Source of the DNA: Chryseobacterium panacisoli
Lineage (GTDB): Bacteria; Bacteroidota; Bacteroidia; Flavobacteriales; Weeksellaceae
Length of the DNA stretch: 64,000 nt
Assembly: GCF_008274625.1 (NCBI RefSeq)
Contig: NZ_VTRU01000003.1
Location: 124,001-188,000, forward strand
Direction: 5' to 3'
In this document: in pieces, positions 54,056-63,737 of the stretch
Numbering within the stretch: the first letter of the stretch is position 1
Layout of the letters: each line of letters opens with the position of its first letter
The notes under the pieces: generated by a model
What the model saw: the letters and a program-made list of their open reading frames with translations, nothing else
Databases searched by the model: none
What the model was told of the DNA's origin: nothing
Position numbers and translations under genes: made by a program

Positions 54056-54904
54056 ATGAAGATTGCATTTTTGGGACCTCATGCCAGTTTCACCCAGCTT
54101 GCCGCAGCGCAGCTGTTTCCTGATGAAGAGCTATTACCACAAGCCAGTATTCTGGATTGTTTTAAGGCTGTTGAAAACGGAGAAGCAGTAAAAGCTGTTG
54201 TACCATTGGAAAACTCTATTGAAGGAACAGTTTCTATGACGCTGGACTATTTATATAAAACCCCGTCTATTAAGATTGAAGCAGAAGCGGTAATGCCTAT
54301 TGCACATCACCTGATGATTCACCCGGAAAACTCTATAGAGAATATTGAAAGAATATATTCACATCCACAGGCTCTGGCACAGAGCTTCCATTTTCTGGAT
54401 ACGAATTATAAGGAGATCCCGAAGCAGGATTTCTCTTCTACAGCTGCTGCCGCAAAATTTGTTTCAGAGAACAGAGAAACTGCCATTGCTGCAGTTGCCA
54501 ACCAGTTCGCGGCCAATTTATATGGACTGAAAATCATCAACCGCAATATTCAGGATTTCGAACAGAACCATACCCGGTTTATCATTATCTCCAAACAAAA
54601 AAGCACGTACCAAAATAACAATCTTGAAACTTTAGGAGAAAAAGCAGGCATGCTGATCACTCTTCCGGAAGATCATCCCGGTGGTTTACATCAGGTTTTA
54701 TCGGTTTTTGCATGGCGAAAGATGAACCTCAGCAAAATTGAATCCAGAACATTAAAAACCGGGCTGGGTAATTATTTCTTCTTTATCAATGTGGAAGGAC
54801 CTTGGGAAGAAGTCTTACATGGAAATGCTCTCAAAGAGCTTGAATCTATCAATGCGAATGTTGATTTTCTTGGAAACTACAAAGAATTCCTCTTGGAAAG
54901 TTAA
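54056..54904 (+). CDS. pheA: Prephenate dehydratase
   Basis: 282 residues. The catalytic domain starts IAFLGPHASFTQLAA, and the conserved TRF motif is in NHTRFIIIS. The C-terminal ACT domain (about 198-282) contains the phenylalanine-sensing segment HPGGLHQVL and KIESRTLKTG (ESRP-like). It makes phenylpyruvate from prephenate and is probably feedback-inhibited by Phe. There is no chorismate mutase domain, so this is the monofunctional form. Confidence 0.95.
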   Translation: MKIAFLGPHASFTQLAAAQLFPDEELLPQASILDCFKAVENGEAVKAVVPLENSIEGTVSMTLDYLYKTPSIKIEAEAVMPIAHHLMIHPENSIENIERIYSHPQALAQSFHFLDTNYKEIPKQDFSSTAAAAKFVSENRETAIAAVANQFAANLYGLKIINRNIQDFEQNHTRFIIISKQKSTYQNNNLETLGEKAGMLITLPEDHPGGLHQVLSVFAWRKMNLSKIESRTLKTGLGNYFFFINVEGPWEEVLHGNALKELESINANVDFLGNYKEFLLES

Positions 54905-54925
54905 AAAAAGTCAATAAATACACTA

Positions 54926-54954
54926 AAAAACACTGCCATTAAAGCAGTGTTTTT
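54926..54954 (+). terminator. pheA terminator
   Basis: An 11-bp stem (54926-54936 with 54944-54954) ending in a T run. The remaining 54955-55232 stretch is AT-rich with no gene seen; a short GGTCT/AGACC hairpin lies at 55009-55021. Confidence 0.85.
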
Positions 54955-55232
54955 GCTTTTAAACCTACTAAAATCCGGAAAAAAAACAATTTTTACAAAG
55001 AAATATCCGGTCTCCGAGACCTTTCTTTTACCATAAAAATAACCCACACAACGGAGATAAATACGATTCCTTAAATCCCTTATAAACAGACGGTTAATAA
55101 CCGTATAAATATAATAACTCGTAATTAAATTATGTAATAATATTATTGAAAATATAAACATATGTTTAAATATATTACATCATATTAATATTAAAATTAT
55201 AAATTTCACAATGCTGGAAGCGATTTTTGTTG

Positions 55233-55240
55233 TATATTTG
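55233..55240 (+). promoter_or_regulatory. -7 box of C1q-like gene
   Basis: TATATTTG, 27 nt before the ATG at 55268. Confidence 0.6.
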
Positions 55241-55267
55241 CTAAGCAACTAATTAAAAATCTTGATC

Positions 55268-55975
55268 ATGAAAACTAAACTTTACAGCTTAATGTTGGCA
55301 TGTGCAACCTTACCTTTATTTTCACAAGTTGGTATCAACACATCTGCTCCAACTGCAACTTTAGATGTTAATGGAACACTGAAAGTTAGAGATACGCCCG
55401 CAGCTACAGCATTACCTGGCTATCAGGTTTTAGCAATTAACCAGGGAAGCACTCAGGTTTACTCCGTAGACCCAGCATTATTAATCGCAGCATCTGATAC
55501 AAACACCACTGTTTATGCTGCAAAGAAGACAGCAGGAATCAGCCTTCTAAGCCTTGGCCTTTTTCCTTCAGGATTCAGAGCTGTTAACTTCTTAGCAGCA
55601 GAAAGATCCTTAGGATCTGCAAGCTTATTCAGCGACACAGATAATACCTATACAATTCCATCCACAGGTGTTTATGCCGTAGGCTTTGCATTTCGTTATG
55701 GATCCGGATTACAAGCTTCAATACTGGCCAATAGCCCAGGAGTTGGTATTGTAAGAACAAGAGCTGGCGTAGCAACTACTATAGATAGCCGTCCGTTCAG
55801 TGGTGCTAACCTAATTTTATTAAGCCTGACGATTGCCGAAACTTCTATTAATTCAATCTATTCCTTCCAGGCAGGAGACAAAGTTTCATTTGGTCTTGTA
55901 GGATCAACAGCATTGGACGTAGGCTTATTAGGATCCAGTATTGCTTCATTCTCCATTTACAAAATATCAAACTAG
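55268..55975 (+). CDS. Secreted C1q/TNF-like protein
   Basis: 235 residues from the ATG at 55268 (a TTG six bases earlier is less likely). A signal peptide (1-19, PLFSQ) is followed by VGINTSAPTATLDVNGTLKVR, a motif found at the start of many Bacteroidota surface and fibre proteins. Residues about 90-235 form a beta-rich region with YTIPSTGVYAVGFAFRYG and a final SFSIYKIS, like the C1q/TNF jelly-roll. Such trimeric domains mediate binding or adhesion; the ligand is unknown. No sorting signal is seen. Confidence 0.65.
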   Translation: MKTKLYSLMLACATLPLFSQVGINTSAPTATLDVNGTLKVRDTPAATALPGYQVLAINQGSTQVYSVDPALLIAASDTNTTVYAAKKTAGISLLSLGLFPSGFRAVNFLAAERSLGSASLFSDTDNTYTIPSTGVYAVGFAFRYGSGLQASILANSPGVGIVRTRAGVATTIDSRPFSGANLILLSLTIAETSINSIYSFQAGDKVSFGLVGSTALDVGLLGSSIASFSIYKISN

Positions 55976-56004
55976 TAAAACATATTGTTAGTTATCTATA
56001 CCAT

Positions 56005-56035
56005 TTAACCCATCACTTATACTGTGATGGGTTAA
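56005..56035. terminator. Intrinsic terminator
   Basis: Perfect 12-bp stem (56005-56016 with 56024-56035) followed by TTTTTT. Confidence 0.9.
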
Positions 56036-56064
56036 TTTTTTAATTAGCTTCTCAAACATTTCTT

Positions 56065-56072
56065 TATATTTG
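56065..56072 (+). promoter_or_regulatory. -7 box of DUF2339 gene
   Basis: TATATTTG, 14 nt before the ATG at 56087, giving a leader of only a few bases. Confidence 0.6.
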
Positions 56073-56086
56073 ATAAAACTAATGAA

Positions 56087-58318
56087 ATGAATGAACTTGT
56101 TGCTGTCATCATCCTTATAGTAATCTTCATCATTTTCAACAATCTGAATACTAAAATCAGAAGACTTGAAAAGGAAATCTCGGACCTTAATCATAAAATC
56201 AATAAGGCCCCGGCTCAATCTGAAGTGATTCATCAAAAGATTTCAGCAGAAGAAACTATCGTACCTCAGCAAGTACAATCTCATCAAACTGTTCCTGAAG
56301 CAATAAAAAATGGAGGAGAAAATGAAGAAATCCCAACACCAGCTCAAAAAGACTGGCTGACTCCTGTTTTTGATTTTTTAAAACAAAATGCACTTACCAT
56401 CATTGGTATTTTTACCCTTGTTTTGGGAATCGGTTATTTTGTAAAGTACGCTATTGATAAAAACTGGATCGGAAAAACAGCAAGAGCAGGTATAGGTTTT
56501 TGTACCGGAGCAGGAATTATTATTATAGGGCACTTCCTCAGAAAGAACTATACAGCATTTGCATCTATTATTACCGGAGGCGGAATTACTGTGTTATATT
56601 TTACAGCCACCATTGCTTTCCGGGAATATCATCTCTTTACACAGAATACAGCCTTTGTTACCACCGCACTCATTACGGCCGCCTCTATTATTCTATCCTA
56701 CTATTATAAAAGTGAAGTTTTAATTATTTTCTCGTTAATAGGAGGCTTTAGTGCCCCTTTAATGATCAGTACCGGGCAAAGTAACTACCCTTTCCTTTTT
56801 ATTTACCTGACTCTTTTAAATATTGGAATGCTGGTCGTCTCTTTTCTTCAGCACTGGAAAAGCGTGGGCTGGGCTGCCTATATTTTTACAACTGCCTATC
56901 TCTTTTATTGGACGAATGAGAGCCCGGAACTTTTAAGCATTACTTTTTACATGATCAGTTATGTAATTTTCTATCTTTTTGCCCTGCATGATTACATCAG
57001 GAAAGGTATACTTTCAACATCTGATATTTTAATACTTGCTTTTGCTAATTTTTCGAGTGTTCTGGGACTGCTCTACATTTTTGATACTTTAGGGTATGAA
57101 CCTCCAATTATTTTTCCCCTTATTTTTGCCGCAGTCAATTCTATTCTGCTTTTCAGAGAATATGGACGGAAAAACTCCGGCGCTGCATATTCTGTATTTG
57201 CCGGACTGGTTACCAGCCTTATCACCATTGCCGTAGCCATTCAGTTTAAAACCCACCTCATCACCAGTATCTGGGCAATAGAAACTACCCTGCTGCTTTT
57301 CATCTGGAAAAAAACAGGTCATAAAATTTTCAAGACTTTCTTTTATATCCTTTTTCCATTGGTTATGATTGCTCAGATTGTTACCTGGACAGAGTATCTG
57401 GGAGCAACAAATTTTAATATCATATTCAATCCTCCATTTATTACCAGTTCGTTTACCATCATTTCCATAATGATCAATTTATATTTATTAAGGAATAAAG
57501 GAATAGATTCACAGGAGAAAGTCAATACCTTTTTTGAAGATCTCATTACCGTGATCAGTTATGGAGTTATTTATATCAGTTTTCTTCTTGAGATCACGTA
57601 TCATGTTTCAGAAATGCCCTGGTCAGCAATTGTCAGCATAGGACTGCTATTCAGTATTTTTTATCTTTTTGTATTATTGCTTTTCAGAAAACCACTGTCT
57701 ATCAGAGGTGATATTCAGGCCATTCTGATCTATCTGTTTTTCGTTCTGATAACCCTTAATACATCAGTTTCTACACTACCAGTTATTACGGCTGTTTTAA
57801 CAAAAAAGCTCCATTTAAGTTTTTACGTACTGCATCTGCTTCAGTGGATTCCTTTTATATATGTATGTTCCAGGATTATTCCTTCATCAGAATTTCACAA
57901 AGCACGAATTTCTTACTGGATCTTATCTTTGGCACTTATCATTTCCGTAAGCTGTGAGCTCCATCATTCCTATGTTTTAATGGTTTCCAATGATATTCCT
58001 CATTCTTATGAAGCAAGCGCACATTTCAATATTCTTTACCTTCCAATTATATGGACTGTTCTTGCCAGTATCTTTATTTATATGGGATTGAAAAAGAATA
58101 TTCAGGAATATAACAAGGTTGGTTTTGCATTGATAGGCCTCATGGTTTTAAAACTTTATGGTTATGATGTATGGCAAATGGATAATATTTCCAGAATCAG
58201 TGCCTTTATTGCCCTGGGAATTATCTTATTATTAAGTTCTTTTGCCTTCCAACGGCTGAAAAATATCATCAGAAATATGGTTGATAAAAAAGGCAAAAGC
58301 GAGGAAACTACAGACTGA
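56087..58318 (+). CDS. DUF2339-family polytopic membrane protein
   Basis: 743 residues. One N-terminal helix (2-20) is followed by a short coiled coil (25-45), a polar linker, and then some 20 hydrophobic helices from residue 105 to 730. The GKTARAGIGFCTGAGIIIIGHFL segment is typical of DUF2339. Function unknown; an envelope role is likely. Transcribed alone. Confidence 0.85.
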   Translation: MNELVAVIILIVIFIIFNNLNTKIRRLEKEISDLNHKINKAPAQSEVIHQKISAEETIVPQQVQSHQTVPEAIKNGGENEEIPTPAQKDWLTPVFDFLKQNALTIIGIFTLVLGIGYFVKYAIDKNWIGKTARAGIGFCTGAGIIIIGHFLRKNYTAFASIITGGGITVLYFTATIAFREYHLFTQNTAFVTTALITAASIILSYYYKSEVLIIFSLIGGFSAPLMISTGQSNYPFLFIYLTLLNIGMLVVSFLQHWKSVGWAAYIFTTAYLFYWTNESPELLSITFYMISYVIFYLFALHDYIRKGILSTSDILILAFANFSSVLGLLYIFDTLGYEPPIIFPLIFAAVNSILLFREYGRKNSGAAYSVFAGLVTSLITIAVAIQFKTHLITSIWAIETTLLLFIWKKTGHKIFKTFFYILFPLVMIAQIVTWTEYLGATNFNIIFNPPFITSSFTIISIMINLYLLRNKGIDSQEKVNTFFEDLITVISYGVIYISFLLEITYHVSEMPWSAIVSIGLLFSIFYLFVLLLFRKPLSIRGDIQAILIYLFFVLITLNTSVSTLPVITAVLTKKLHLSFYVLHLLQWIPFIYVCSRIIPSSEFHKARISYWILSLALIISVSCELHHSYVLMVSNDIPHSYEASAHFNILYLPIIWTVLASIFIYMGLKKNIQEYNKVGFALIGLMVLKLYGYDVWQMDNISRISAFIALGIILLLSSFAFQRLKNIIRNMVDKKGKSEETTD

Positions 58319-58433
58319 TAATCAAGATAAAAGTTTTTATTATAAATAAAATGTAAAACAAACTAAGATTTCATTCACATTTTATAAAAAATAACTATAT
58401 TTATCACGTTTTTAACAGTTACATATTCTGATT

Positions 58434-58871
58434 ATGAAAAAATTACTCTATTCTTTTTTATTACTCTCATCTGCCACTTTATTTGCACAGCAAAAAAATC
58501 CTGCCGTGAAGTTTGCAGTTGCTGACAACGCTGTCGGAACAGTAGAATTGTTCAATGCGAAAAAGAACGTATTGCAGGTTTCTAAAGTATACAATACTCC
58601 GGCAAGTTTTCCCCAAAGTTTAAAAAAATACAGTTCTGTTTTTACAAAAGGGGTGACTGAGTACAAATTCAAAAACGGAGAAAATATATTTGACAGAATG
58701 CCATTATCCGACATCAACATACAATATAATATTCCGGCAGACAATCCGGTATTTATTGAAGGTTATGAATTTACAGATACCAGCACAGTGATCTATCCCG
58801 AGATCAAGAAAAGAGCAGAAACAAAAGATCATAACGGTAAGAAAACACTATTTATTTACACTACCGAATAA
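58434..58871 (+). CDS. Small exported protein of unknown function
   Basis: 145 residues with a clear signal peptide (1-18, LFAQ). The mature part is soluble, with no cysteine and no known motif. It ends 16 nt before a terminator shared with the convergent rarA gene. Only general envelope localisation can be inferred. Confidence 0.65.
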   Translation: MKKLLYSFLLLSSATLFAQQKNPAVKFAVADNAVGTVELFNAKKNVLQVSKVYNTPASFPQSLKKYSSVFTKGVTEYKFKNGENIFDRMPLSDINIQYNIPADNPVFIEGYEFTDTSTVIYPEIKKRAETKDHNGKKTLFIYTTE

Positions 58872-58886
58872 CCTGAATAATATAAA

Positions 58887-58911
58887 AAGGATGCCGTTTT
58901 TCAGCATCCTT
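58887..58911. terminator. Intrinsic terminator
   Basis: An 8-bp AAGGATGC stem, followed by TTCTTTATTTTT on the plus strand. Confidence 0.8.
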
Positions 58912-58919
58912 CTTTATTT

Positions 58920-60197
58920 TTAATATTTATTGTTCCATTTTTTCTTAAGTTCCTCGTAAATCTTCTTTTCCGTAGAATTGTTACCGGGTTCATACAATTT
59001 CACATCCCTGATTTCCTCAGGTAGAAAATCCTGTTCTACAAAATTCCCTTCGTAAGAATGGGCATATTTATATTCTTTTCCATAGTCCAGATCTTTCATC
59101 AGTTTTGTAGGAGCATTTCTCAAATGAAGCGGTACAGGCAGATTTCCGGTTTGCTTCACCAAAGCCAGCGCATCATTAATGGCCATATAAGCAGAATTGC
59201 TTTTAGGAGAAACCGCAAGATATACGGCTGTTTCACTTAATATAATCCTCGCTTCAGGATTCCCAATTACATTGATTGCCTGAAAACAATTGTTGGCAAC
59301 CACCAGCGCATTCGGATTGGCCAGTCCCACATCTTCAGCAGCCAGAATAAGCATTCTACGGGCAATAAACTTAATATCTTCTCCTCCGGCAATCATCCTT
59401 GCCAGCCAATAAACAGCCCCGTTAGGATCACCTCCACGCATTGACTTGATAAAGGCTGAAATAATATCATAATGCTGCTCACCGTTTTTATCATACAGCG
59501 CCATTGTTTCCTGAAGAACTTCAAGAACATCAGTATTGATGATTTCCGTGGTATTTGAATTTTTATATTGATTCAGAACCAATTCTACAGAATTGATTAG
59601 CTTTCTGGCATCACCTCCCGAATACTGAATGAAAGCTTCTTTCTCAAGGATTTTAAAATCAGTCTCTTCATCTTTATTATATCTTTCAGAAGCAATATCA
59701 ATCAATTCCTCAAGCTTTTCATAGCTCAAGGCTTTTAAAATATAGACCTGGCTCCTTGAAAGCAAAGCAGAAACCACTTCAAAGCTCGGATTTTCTGTAG
59801 TTGCTCCTATCAGAACAATCCAGCCTTTTTCTACGGCATGCAGCAATGAATCCTGCTGGGATTTATTGAAACGGTGAATCTCATCAATAAACAGGATGGG
59901 AGATTTCCCCGAAAACAGATTCTGCTTCTTGGCATCATCAATCACATCACGAACATCTTTTACTCCGGAAGAAACAGCAGAAAGTTTGTAGAATTTCCTT
60001 CCCGACTGTTCTGAAATAATTTCAGCCAATGTTGTTTTCCCGGTTCCGGGAGGTCCCCAGAGAATCAGCGAATTCAGGGTGTTATTTTCAATCATTTTTC
60101 TGATTGTTCCTTTATCGCCGGTAAGGTGTTCCTGCCCCAACACATCGTTCAGGGTTTTGGGTCTTAATTTTTCAGCTAATGGGATATTTTGATTCAA
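58920..60197 (-). CDS. rarA: Replication-associated recombination protein A
   Basis: 425 residues, TTG start at 60197 matching the usual N-terminus ([22 protein letters not shown]). Clamp-loader-type AAA+ ATPase: Walker [10 protein letters not shown], Walker [16 protein letters not shown], sensor [11 protein letters not shown], and a C-terminal MgsA domain ([15 protein letters not shown]). It acts at stalled replication forks. The family is also called MgsA; the eukaryotic counterpart is WRNIP1. Confidence 0.95.
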   Translation of the reverse strand: MNQNIPLAEKLRPKTLNDVLGQEHLTGDKGTIRKMIENNTLNSLILWGPPGTGKTTLAEIISEQSGRKFYKLSAVSSGVKDVRDVIDDAKKQNLFSGKSPILFIDEIHRFNKSQQDSLLHAVEKGWIVLIGATTENPSFEVVSALLSRSQVYILKALSYEKLEELIDIASERYNKDEETDFKILEKEAFIQYSGGDARKLINSVELVLNQYKNSNTTEIINTDVLEVLQETMALYDKNGEQHYDIISAFIKSMRGGDPNGAVYWLARMIAGGEDIKFIARRMLILAAEDVGLANPNALVVANNCFQAINVIGNPEARIILSETAVYLAVSPKSNSAYMAINDALALVKQTGNLPVPLHLRNAPTKLMKDLDYGKEYKYAHSYEGNFVEQDFLPEEIRDVKLYEPGNNSTEKKIYEELKKKWNNKY

Positions 60198-60283
60198 AGT
60201 AATTCTATTTTTAAGATCAATGTTCCGGATTTTTGATCTCCGAAACTTATAACAAAATTAAACTAATTTTCATTTTTTTACCC

Positions 60284-60291
60284 TATTTTTG
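60284..60291 (+). promoter_or_regulatory. yidD-lgt -7 box
   Basis: TATTTTTG, 7 nt before the TTG start of yidD. Confidence 0.6.
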
Positions 60292-60298
60292 CATTGTT

Positions 60299-60550
60299 TT
60301 GAAACTTACATTCAATAAAATCATTACATTTCCGCTGGTAATTTTGATAAAATTTTACCAATGGTTCATCTCGCCCTTACTTCCCAAAAACTGCCGTTAC
60401 GAACCTACCTGTTCTCATTATATGATCGAGTCGCTTCGTGTTCATGGGATATTTAAAGGTTTCTGGCTGGGATTTAAAAGAATTCTGAGATGCCATCCAT
60501 GGGGAGGCAGCGGTTATGATCCCGTTCCACCCAAACATAAATGTCAATAA
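60299..60550 (+). CDS. yidD: Membrane protein insertion efficiency factor YidD
   Basis: 83 residues from a TTG start at 60299 ([16 protein letters not shown]). The family core is complete: [24 protein letters not shown], with the conserved cysteines, then [13 protein letters not shown]. It assists YidC/Sec insertion at the inner membrane. The ORF is open to 60233, but those extra codons contain the TATTTTTG promoter box, so the internal TTG is preferred. It is followed after 24 nt by lgt. Confidence 0.9.
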   Translation: MKLTFNKIITFPLVILIKFYQWFISPLLPKNCRYEPTCSHYMIESLRVHGIFKGFWLGFKRILRCHPWGGSGYDPVPPKHKCQ

Positions 60551-60574
60551 TAAAACTATTAAATCAATAGAATA

Positions 60575-61858
60575 ATGAATACTATTTTTTTCAGAATTTA
60601 TCTTGTGCTGTTTGCGTTTACAACGCAGCTTCTTTTTGCACAGGAATACCCTGGAGGTTTATCAGACGGAACTTTAGATATCAACGGAAGCAATGTTCCG
60701 GTAAAAATCTATTCTACCACAGAAATGGGAGACCTGACCGCTTTTCCGGACAGAGCCATTAATAATAACGTTGTGGTTATCCTTAACGGATCCAGCCTTG
60801 AACCTTCTTATTATAATTATGCAGCTTCAGCATTGGCAAGATTCAAAGATTCCAAATACCAGTTTTTTGATAAAAACTTTAAGCTGATTAATGTTCCTGC
60901 TAACCAAGAGAATGTTACAACGTTCAAATATGCGGTAAAATCTGCAAAACCTATCACAGATTCTGATAAAGTAGAGCTTGAAACTTCTTTTAAAATATGG
61001 GATCCTTCCAAAGGAATTCATATTGGGTCATTTACCCTTCATTTTTATAGTTTGATGTTTGTATTTGCATTTGGTTTCGGATATGTTTTAATGACCCGAA
61101 TCTTTAAGATTGACAATATTAACCAAAGATACCTGGAACCTCTTTTCACATGGACTTTAATCGGGACGATCCTCGGCGCAAGATTAGGACATGTTATTTT
61201 TTATCAGCCGGAATTATTTAAAGAAGATTTCTGGAGTGTATTTTTACCCATAAGCACAAAAAACGGTTTTAAATTCACTGGATTTTCAGGACTGGCAAGT
61301 CATGGCGCTACTATCGCTTTGATTTTTACTACCCTTTATTATTCGTTTAAAATCATCAAAAAAAATCCGTTCTGGGTATATGACAGATTAGGAATTGTAG
61401 TTGCTCTGGGAGGCGCATTTGTAAGAATGGGGAACTTTTTCAATTCTGAAATCGTTGGTAAGCCTGCAGATCCAAACTCACCTTTTGCCCTGCTTTTCCC
61501 ACAACAGAGCAGTGAATATGGTCTTACCGTACCCCGTTATCCAAGCCAGCTATTTGAAGCCGCAGGATATGTTCTTCTTTTCATTTTATTATGGACACTT
61601 TACAGAAAAACAGATAAAAAATATCAGCAGGGATGGTTATTCGGTTTGTTCTTTATTATTCTCTGGGCCATCAGATTTTTTGTTGAGTTCCTTAAAGAGC
61701 CGCAAGGTGACGAATTCATCCAGATTGGAGGTCTGAATACAGGCCAGGTACTTTCTATTCCGTTTATGATTGCAGGAGTTGTTATCATGATCATTTCTAA
61801 GAAATTTAAGATCACTCCTGAAGAAAATGAAAAACCTGAATATATTGAAAAAGCGTAA
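60575..61858 (+). CDS. lgt: Prolipoprotein diacylglyceryl transferase with exported N-terminal extension
   Basis: 427 residues, about 140-150 more than usual. Residues 1-22 look like a signal peptide (LLFAQ) and 23-146 form a soluble beta-rich region with no family I recognise. The Lgt domain starts near 148 (HIGSFTLHFYSLMFVFAFGFG) and has GARLGHV (201-207), SHG (242-244) and the signature GGAFVRMGNFFNSEIVG (279-295). It transfers diacylglycerol to lipobox cysteines, the first step of lipoprotein maturation. Second gene after yidD. Confidence 0.92.
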   Translation: MNTIFFRIYLVLFAFTTQLLFAQEYPGGLSDGTLDINGSNVPVKIYSTTEMGDLTAFPDRAINNNVVVILNGSSLEPSYYNYAASALARFKDSKYQFFDKNFKLINVPANQENVTTFKYAVKSAKPITDSDKVELETSFKIWDPSKGIHIGSFTLHFYSLMFVFAFGFGYVLMTRIFKIDNINQRYLEPLFTWTLIGTILGARLGHVIFYQPELFKEDFWSVFLPISTKNGFKFTGFSGLASHGATIALIFTTLYYSFKIIKKNPFWVYDRLGIVVALGGAFVRMGNFFNSEIVGKPADPNSPFALLFPQQSSEYGLTVPRYPSQLFEAAGYVLLFILLWTLYRKTDKKYQQGWLFGLFFIILWAIRFFVEFLKEPQGDEFIQIGGLNTGQVLSIPFMIAGVVIMIISKKFKITPEENEKPEYIEKA

Positions 61859-61897
61859 GCACACACTGGAAATCGAAAAACTCTAGTTTTAAAGATA

Positions 61898-61933
61898 AAA
61901 AGGCAAATCTGTAGTAGTACAGATTTGCCTTTT
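61898..61933. terminator. Intrinsic terminator
   Basis: Perfect 16-bp stem (61898-61913 with 61918-61933), GTAG loop, followed by T-rich sequence, between convergent lgt and nnr. Confidence 0.95.
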
Positions 61934-61972
61934 CCTTTTAGGTTTATCTTAAAAGCCATTCAGCTCATTCTT

Positions 61973-63490
61973 TTACAAACTCTTCACAACTTTCCTGTTC
62001 AGCTCCCCGAAAACATTTCCGAATTCACCAATAACATCTGTAGGAAGCATAGATTCTTTTGAATGTCTTTCCGAAGCAAGATCAGCCGATCTTCCATGGA
62101 GCCACACCCCTAAAATACAGGCTTCTTCTTCAGAATACCCCTGCGCTAAAAGTGAGGTCAGAATTCCGGTAAGGATATCTCCGCTGCCTCCTTTCGCAAG
62201 ACCTGCATTCCCGGTTATATTGTAAAATACATTTCCTTCCGGAGTAACAACCTGTGTATGATGATCTTTCAATACAATATAAATATGATGCTCTTCTGCT
62301 TTTTCTCTGGCGAGGTCTAGCCTTTTAAAAGAATTTTCTGTACTTCCGAAAAGCCTTTCAAACTCTTTGGGATGGGGAGTAATGATTGATTTTTTGGGGA
62401 TCAATTTCAGATTTTCTGATTTTTCAGAAATAATATTCAATGCGTCGGCATCCAGAATCAATGGGTTAGTATAATTTTTCAGAAAGCTTAAAAAACTTTT
62501 TTCAGTATCCGAATGAGTTCCCAATCCCGGTCCTATGCCACAGGTAAAGTCTTGGTGTACCTCAAAGTTTGTTACAAACCGCTTTCCACCTGCTATAAAC
62601 ATAGCCTCCGGACATGAGGTCTGCAGTATCTCATATCCACACTCCGGTGCCAGCGTAAAGGTCAGGCCTGCGCCTGTTTTCAAAGCTGATTGTGTAGCCA
62701 GAACAGCGGCTCCCATTTTTCCGTAACTCCCTCCTATAACTGCAGCCTTTCCAAAGCTTCCTTTATGGGAAAACTCATGTCTGGGCTTGAATATGGATTC
62801 TATCAACTGATCACTGATAATAAAGTATTCTGCATCCGTCGTATCAGAATAGGTTTTGCTTAAATCAATATCCAGTACTTCTACTTTTCCGGTATATTTT
62901 CCGGTTTCGGGATGAAGGAATGTTCTTTTCCAGCATTGGAAAGTCAGGGTATAATCAGACTTCAGAATAACAGGATCATTGTCAAATATTTCATCTGCAG
63001 ATAACCCGGAAGGAACATCGATGGATATTTTAATATTTTTTTGAGCGTTCAGCTGCTCTGCAAGTTCTTTGTACTCTCCTTCTAACGGTCTGGACAAACC
63101 TGTTCCGAAAAGAGCATCAATGATGATTGTTTTATCATCAAAATTATAGTGCTCGCCCGGATCATATTTTCTGACCGAAATTCCTGATATATCACGAAGT
63201 CTTTTCAGGTTCACCAAAGCATCTTCCGAAAATTTCCGTTTGGACTCCCCTACAAATACATCTACATCAAAACCTTTCAGGTATAGTATTCTTGCTACCG
63301 CCAGGCCATCTCCTCCATTGTTTCCGTTCCCACAAAATACAGCCAGTTTTTTATGATTTTTACAATGTTCCGAAATCCAGTGCGCCACCGCCATCGAAGC
63401 TCGTTCCATCAGTTGTATGGATGAAACCGGCTCATGGGAAATCGTAAACTGATCCCAGCTGCGAATCTGTTCTGCAGTAAAAATTTTCAT
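61973..63490 (-). CDS. nnr: Bifunctional NAD(P)H-hydrate epimerase/dehydratase
   Basis: 505 residues. Residues 1-215 form the YjeF-N epimerase domain (FCGNGNNGGDGLAVAR, IDALFGTGL, DVPSGLSAD). Residues 230-505 form the ribokinase-like dehydratase with GPGLGTHSDT, ITPHPKEFERL and the signature NAGLAKGGSGDILTGIL. It repairs hydrated NADH/NADPH with ATP or ADP. Transcribed alone. Confidence 0.95.
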   Translation of the reverse strand: MKIFTAEQIRSWDQFTISHEPVSSIQLMERASMAVAHWISEHCKNHKKLAVFCGNGNNGGDGLAVARILYLKGFDVDVFVGESKRKFSEDALVNLKRLRDISGISVRKYDPGEHYNFDDKTIIIDALFGTGLSRPLEGEYKELAEQLNAQKNIKISIDVPSGLSADEIFDNDPVILKSDYTLTFQCWKRTFLHPETGKYTGKVEVLDIDLSKTYSDTTDAEYFIISDQLIESIFKPRHEFSHKGSFGKAAVIGGSYGKMGAAVLATQSALKTGAGLTFTLAPECGYEILQTSCPEAMFIAGGKRFVTNFEVHQDFTCGIGPGLGTHSDTEKSFLSFLKNYTNPLILDADALNIISEKSENLKLIPKKSIITPHPKEFERLFGSTENSFKRLDLAREKAEEHHIYIVLKDHHTQVVTPEGNVFYNITGNAGLAKGGSGDILTGILTSLLAQGYSEEEACILGVWLHGRSADLASERHSKESMLPTDVIGEFGNVFGELNRKVVKSL

Positions 63491-63698
63491 AAGTAAAACA
63501 ATCTTTTAAGCAAATTACAAAAGATTTTTCATTATGATGCCACCTCAATAATAAAAACATGAAGACCTCATGAATGAAATAAAGTATCTGTATAATGCTA
63601 AAATATTCATTAAACCTCATTCTATGAATTCATCATAAAACTCAATGTTTTGGGAATAAAAAACTATAAAAAGTAGTGTTTTTTACATTTTTAAATTA

Positions 63699-63706
63699 TA
63701 TTTTTG
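63699..63706 (+). promoter_or_regulatory. mscL -7 box
   Basis: TATTTTTG, 31 nt before the mscL ATG. The rest of the 63491-63737 gap is AT-rich with no gene seen. Confidence 0.6.
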
Positions 63707-63737
63707 TGTATATACTAATTAAAAAAAAATATAAATT

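Noticed and set aside
54901..55161. Minus-strand ORF of 86 codons after pheA
   Set aside because: It reads through the pheA terminator and AT-rich DNA; no start signal or family match.
55988..56236. Minus-strand ORF of 82 codons
   Set aside because: It overlaps a strong terminator and the start of the DUF2339 gene in another frame; no family features.
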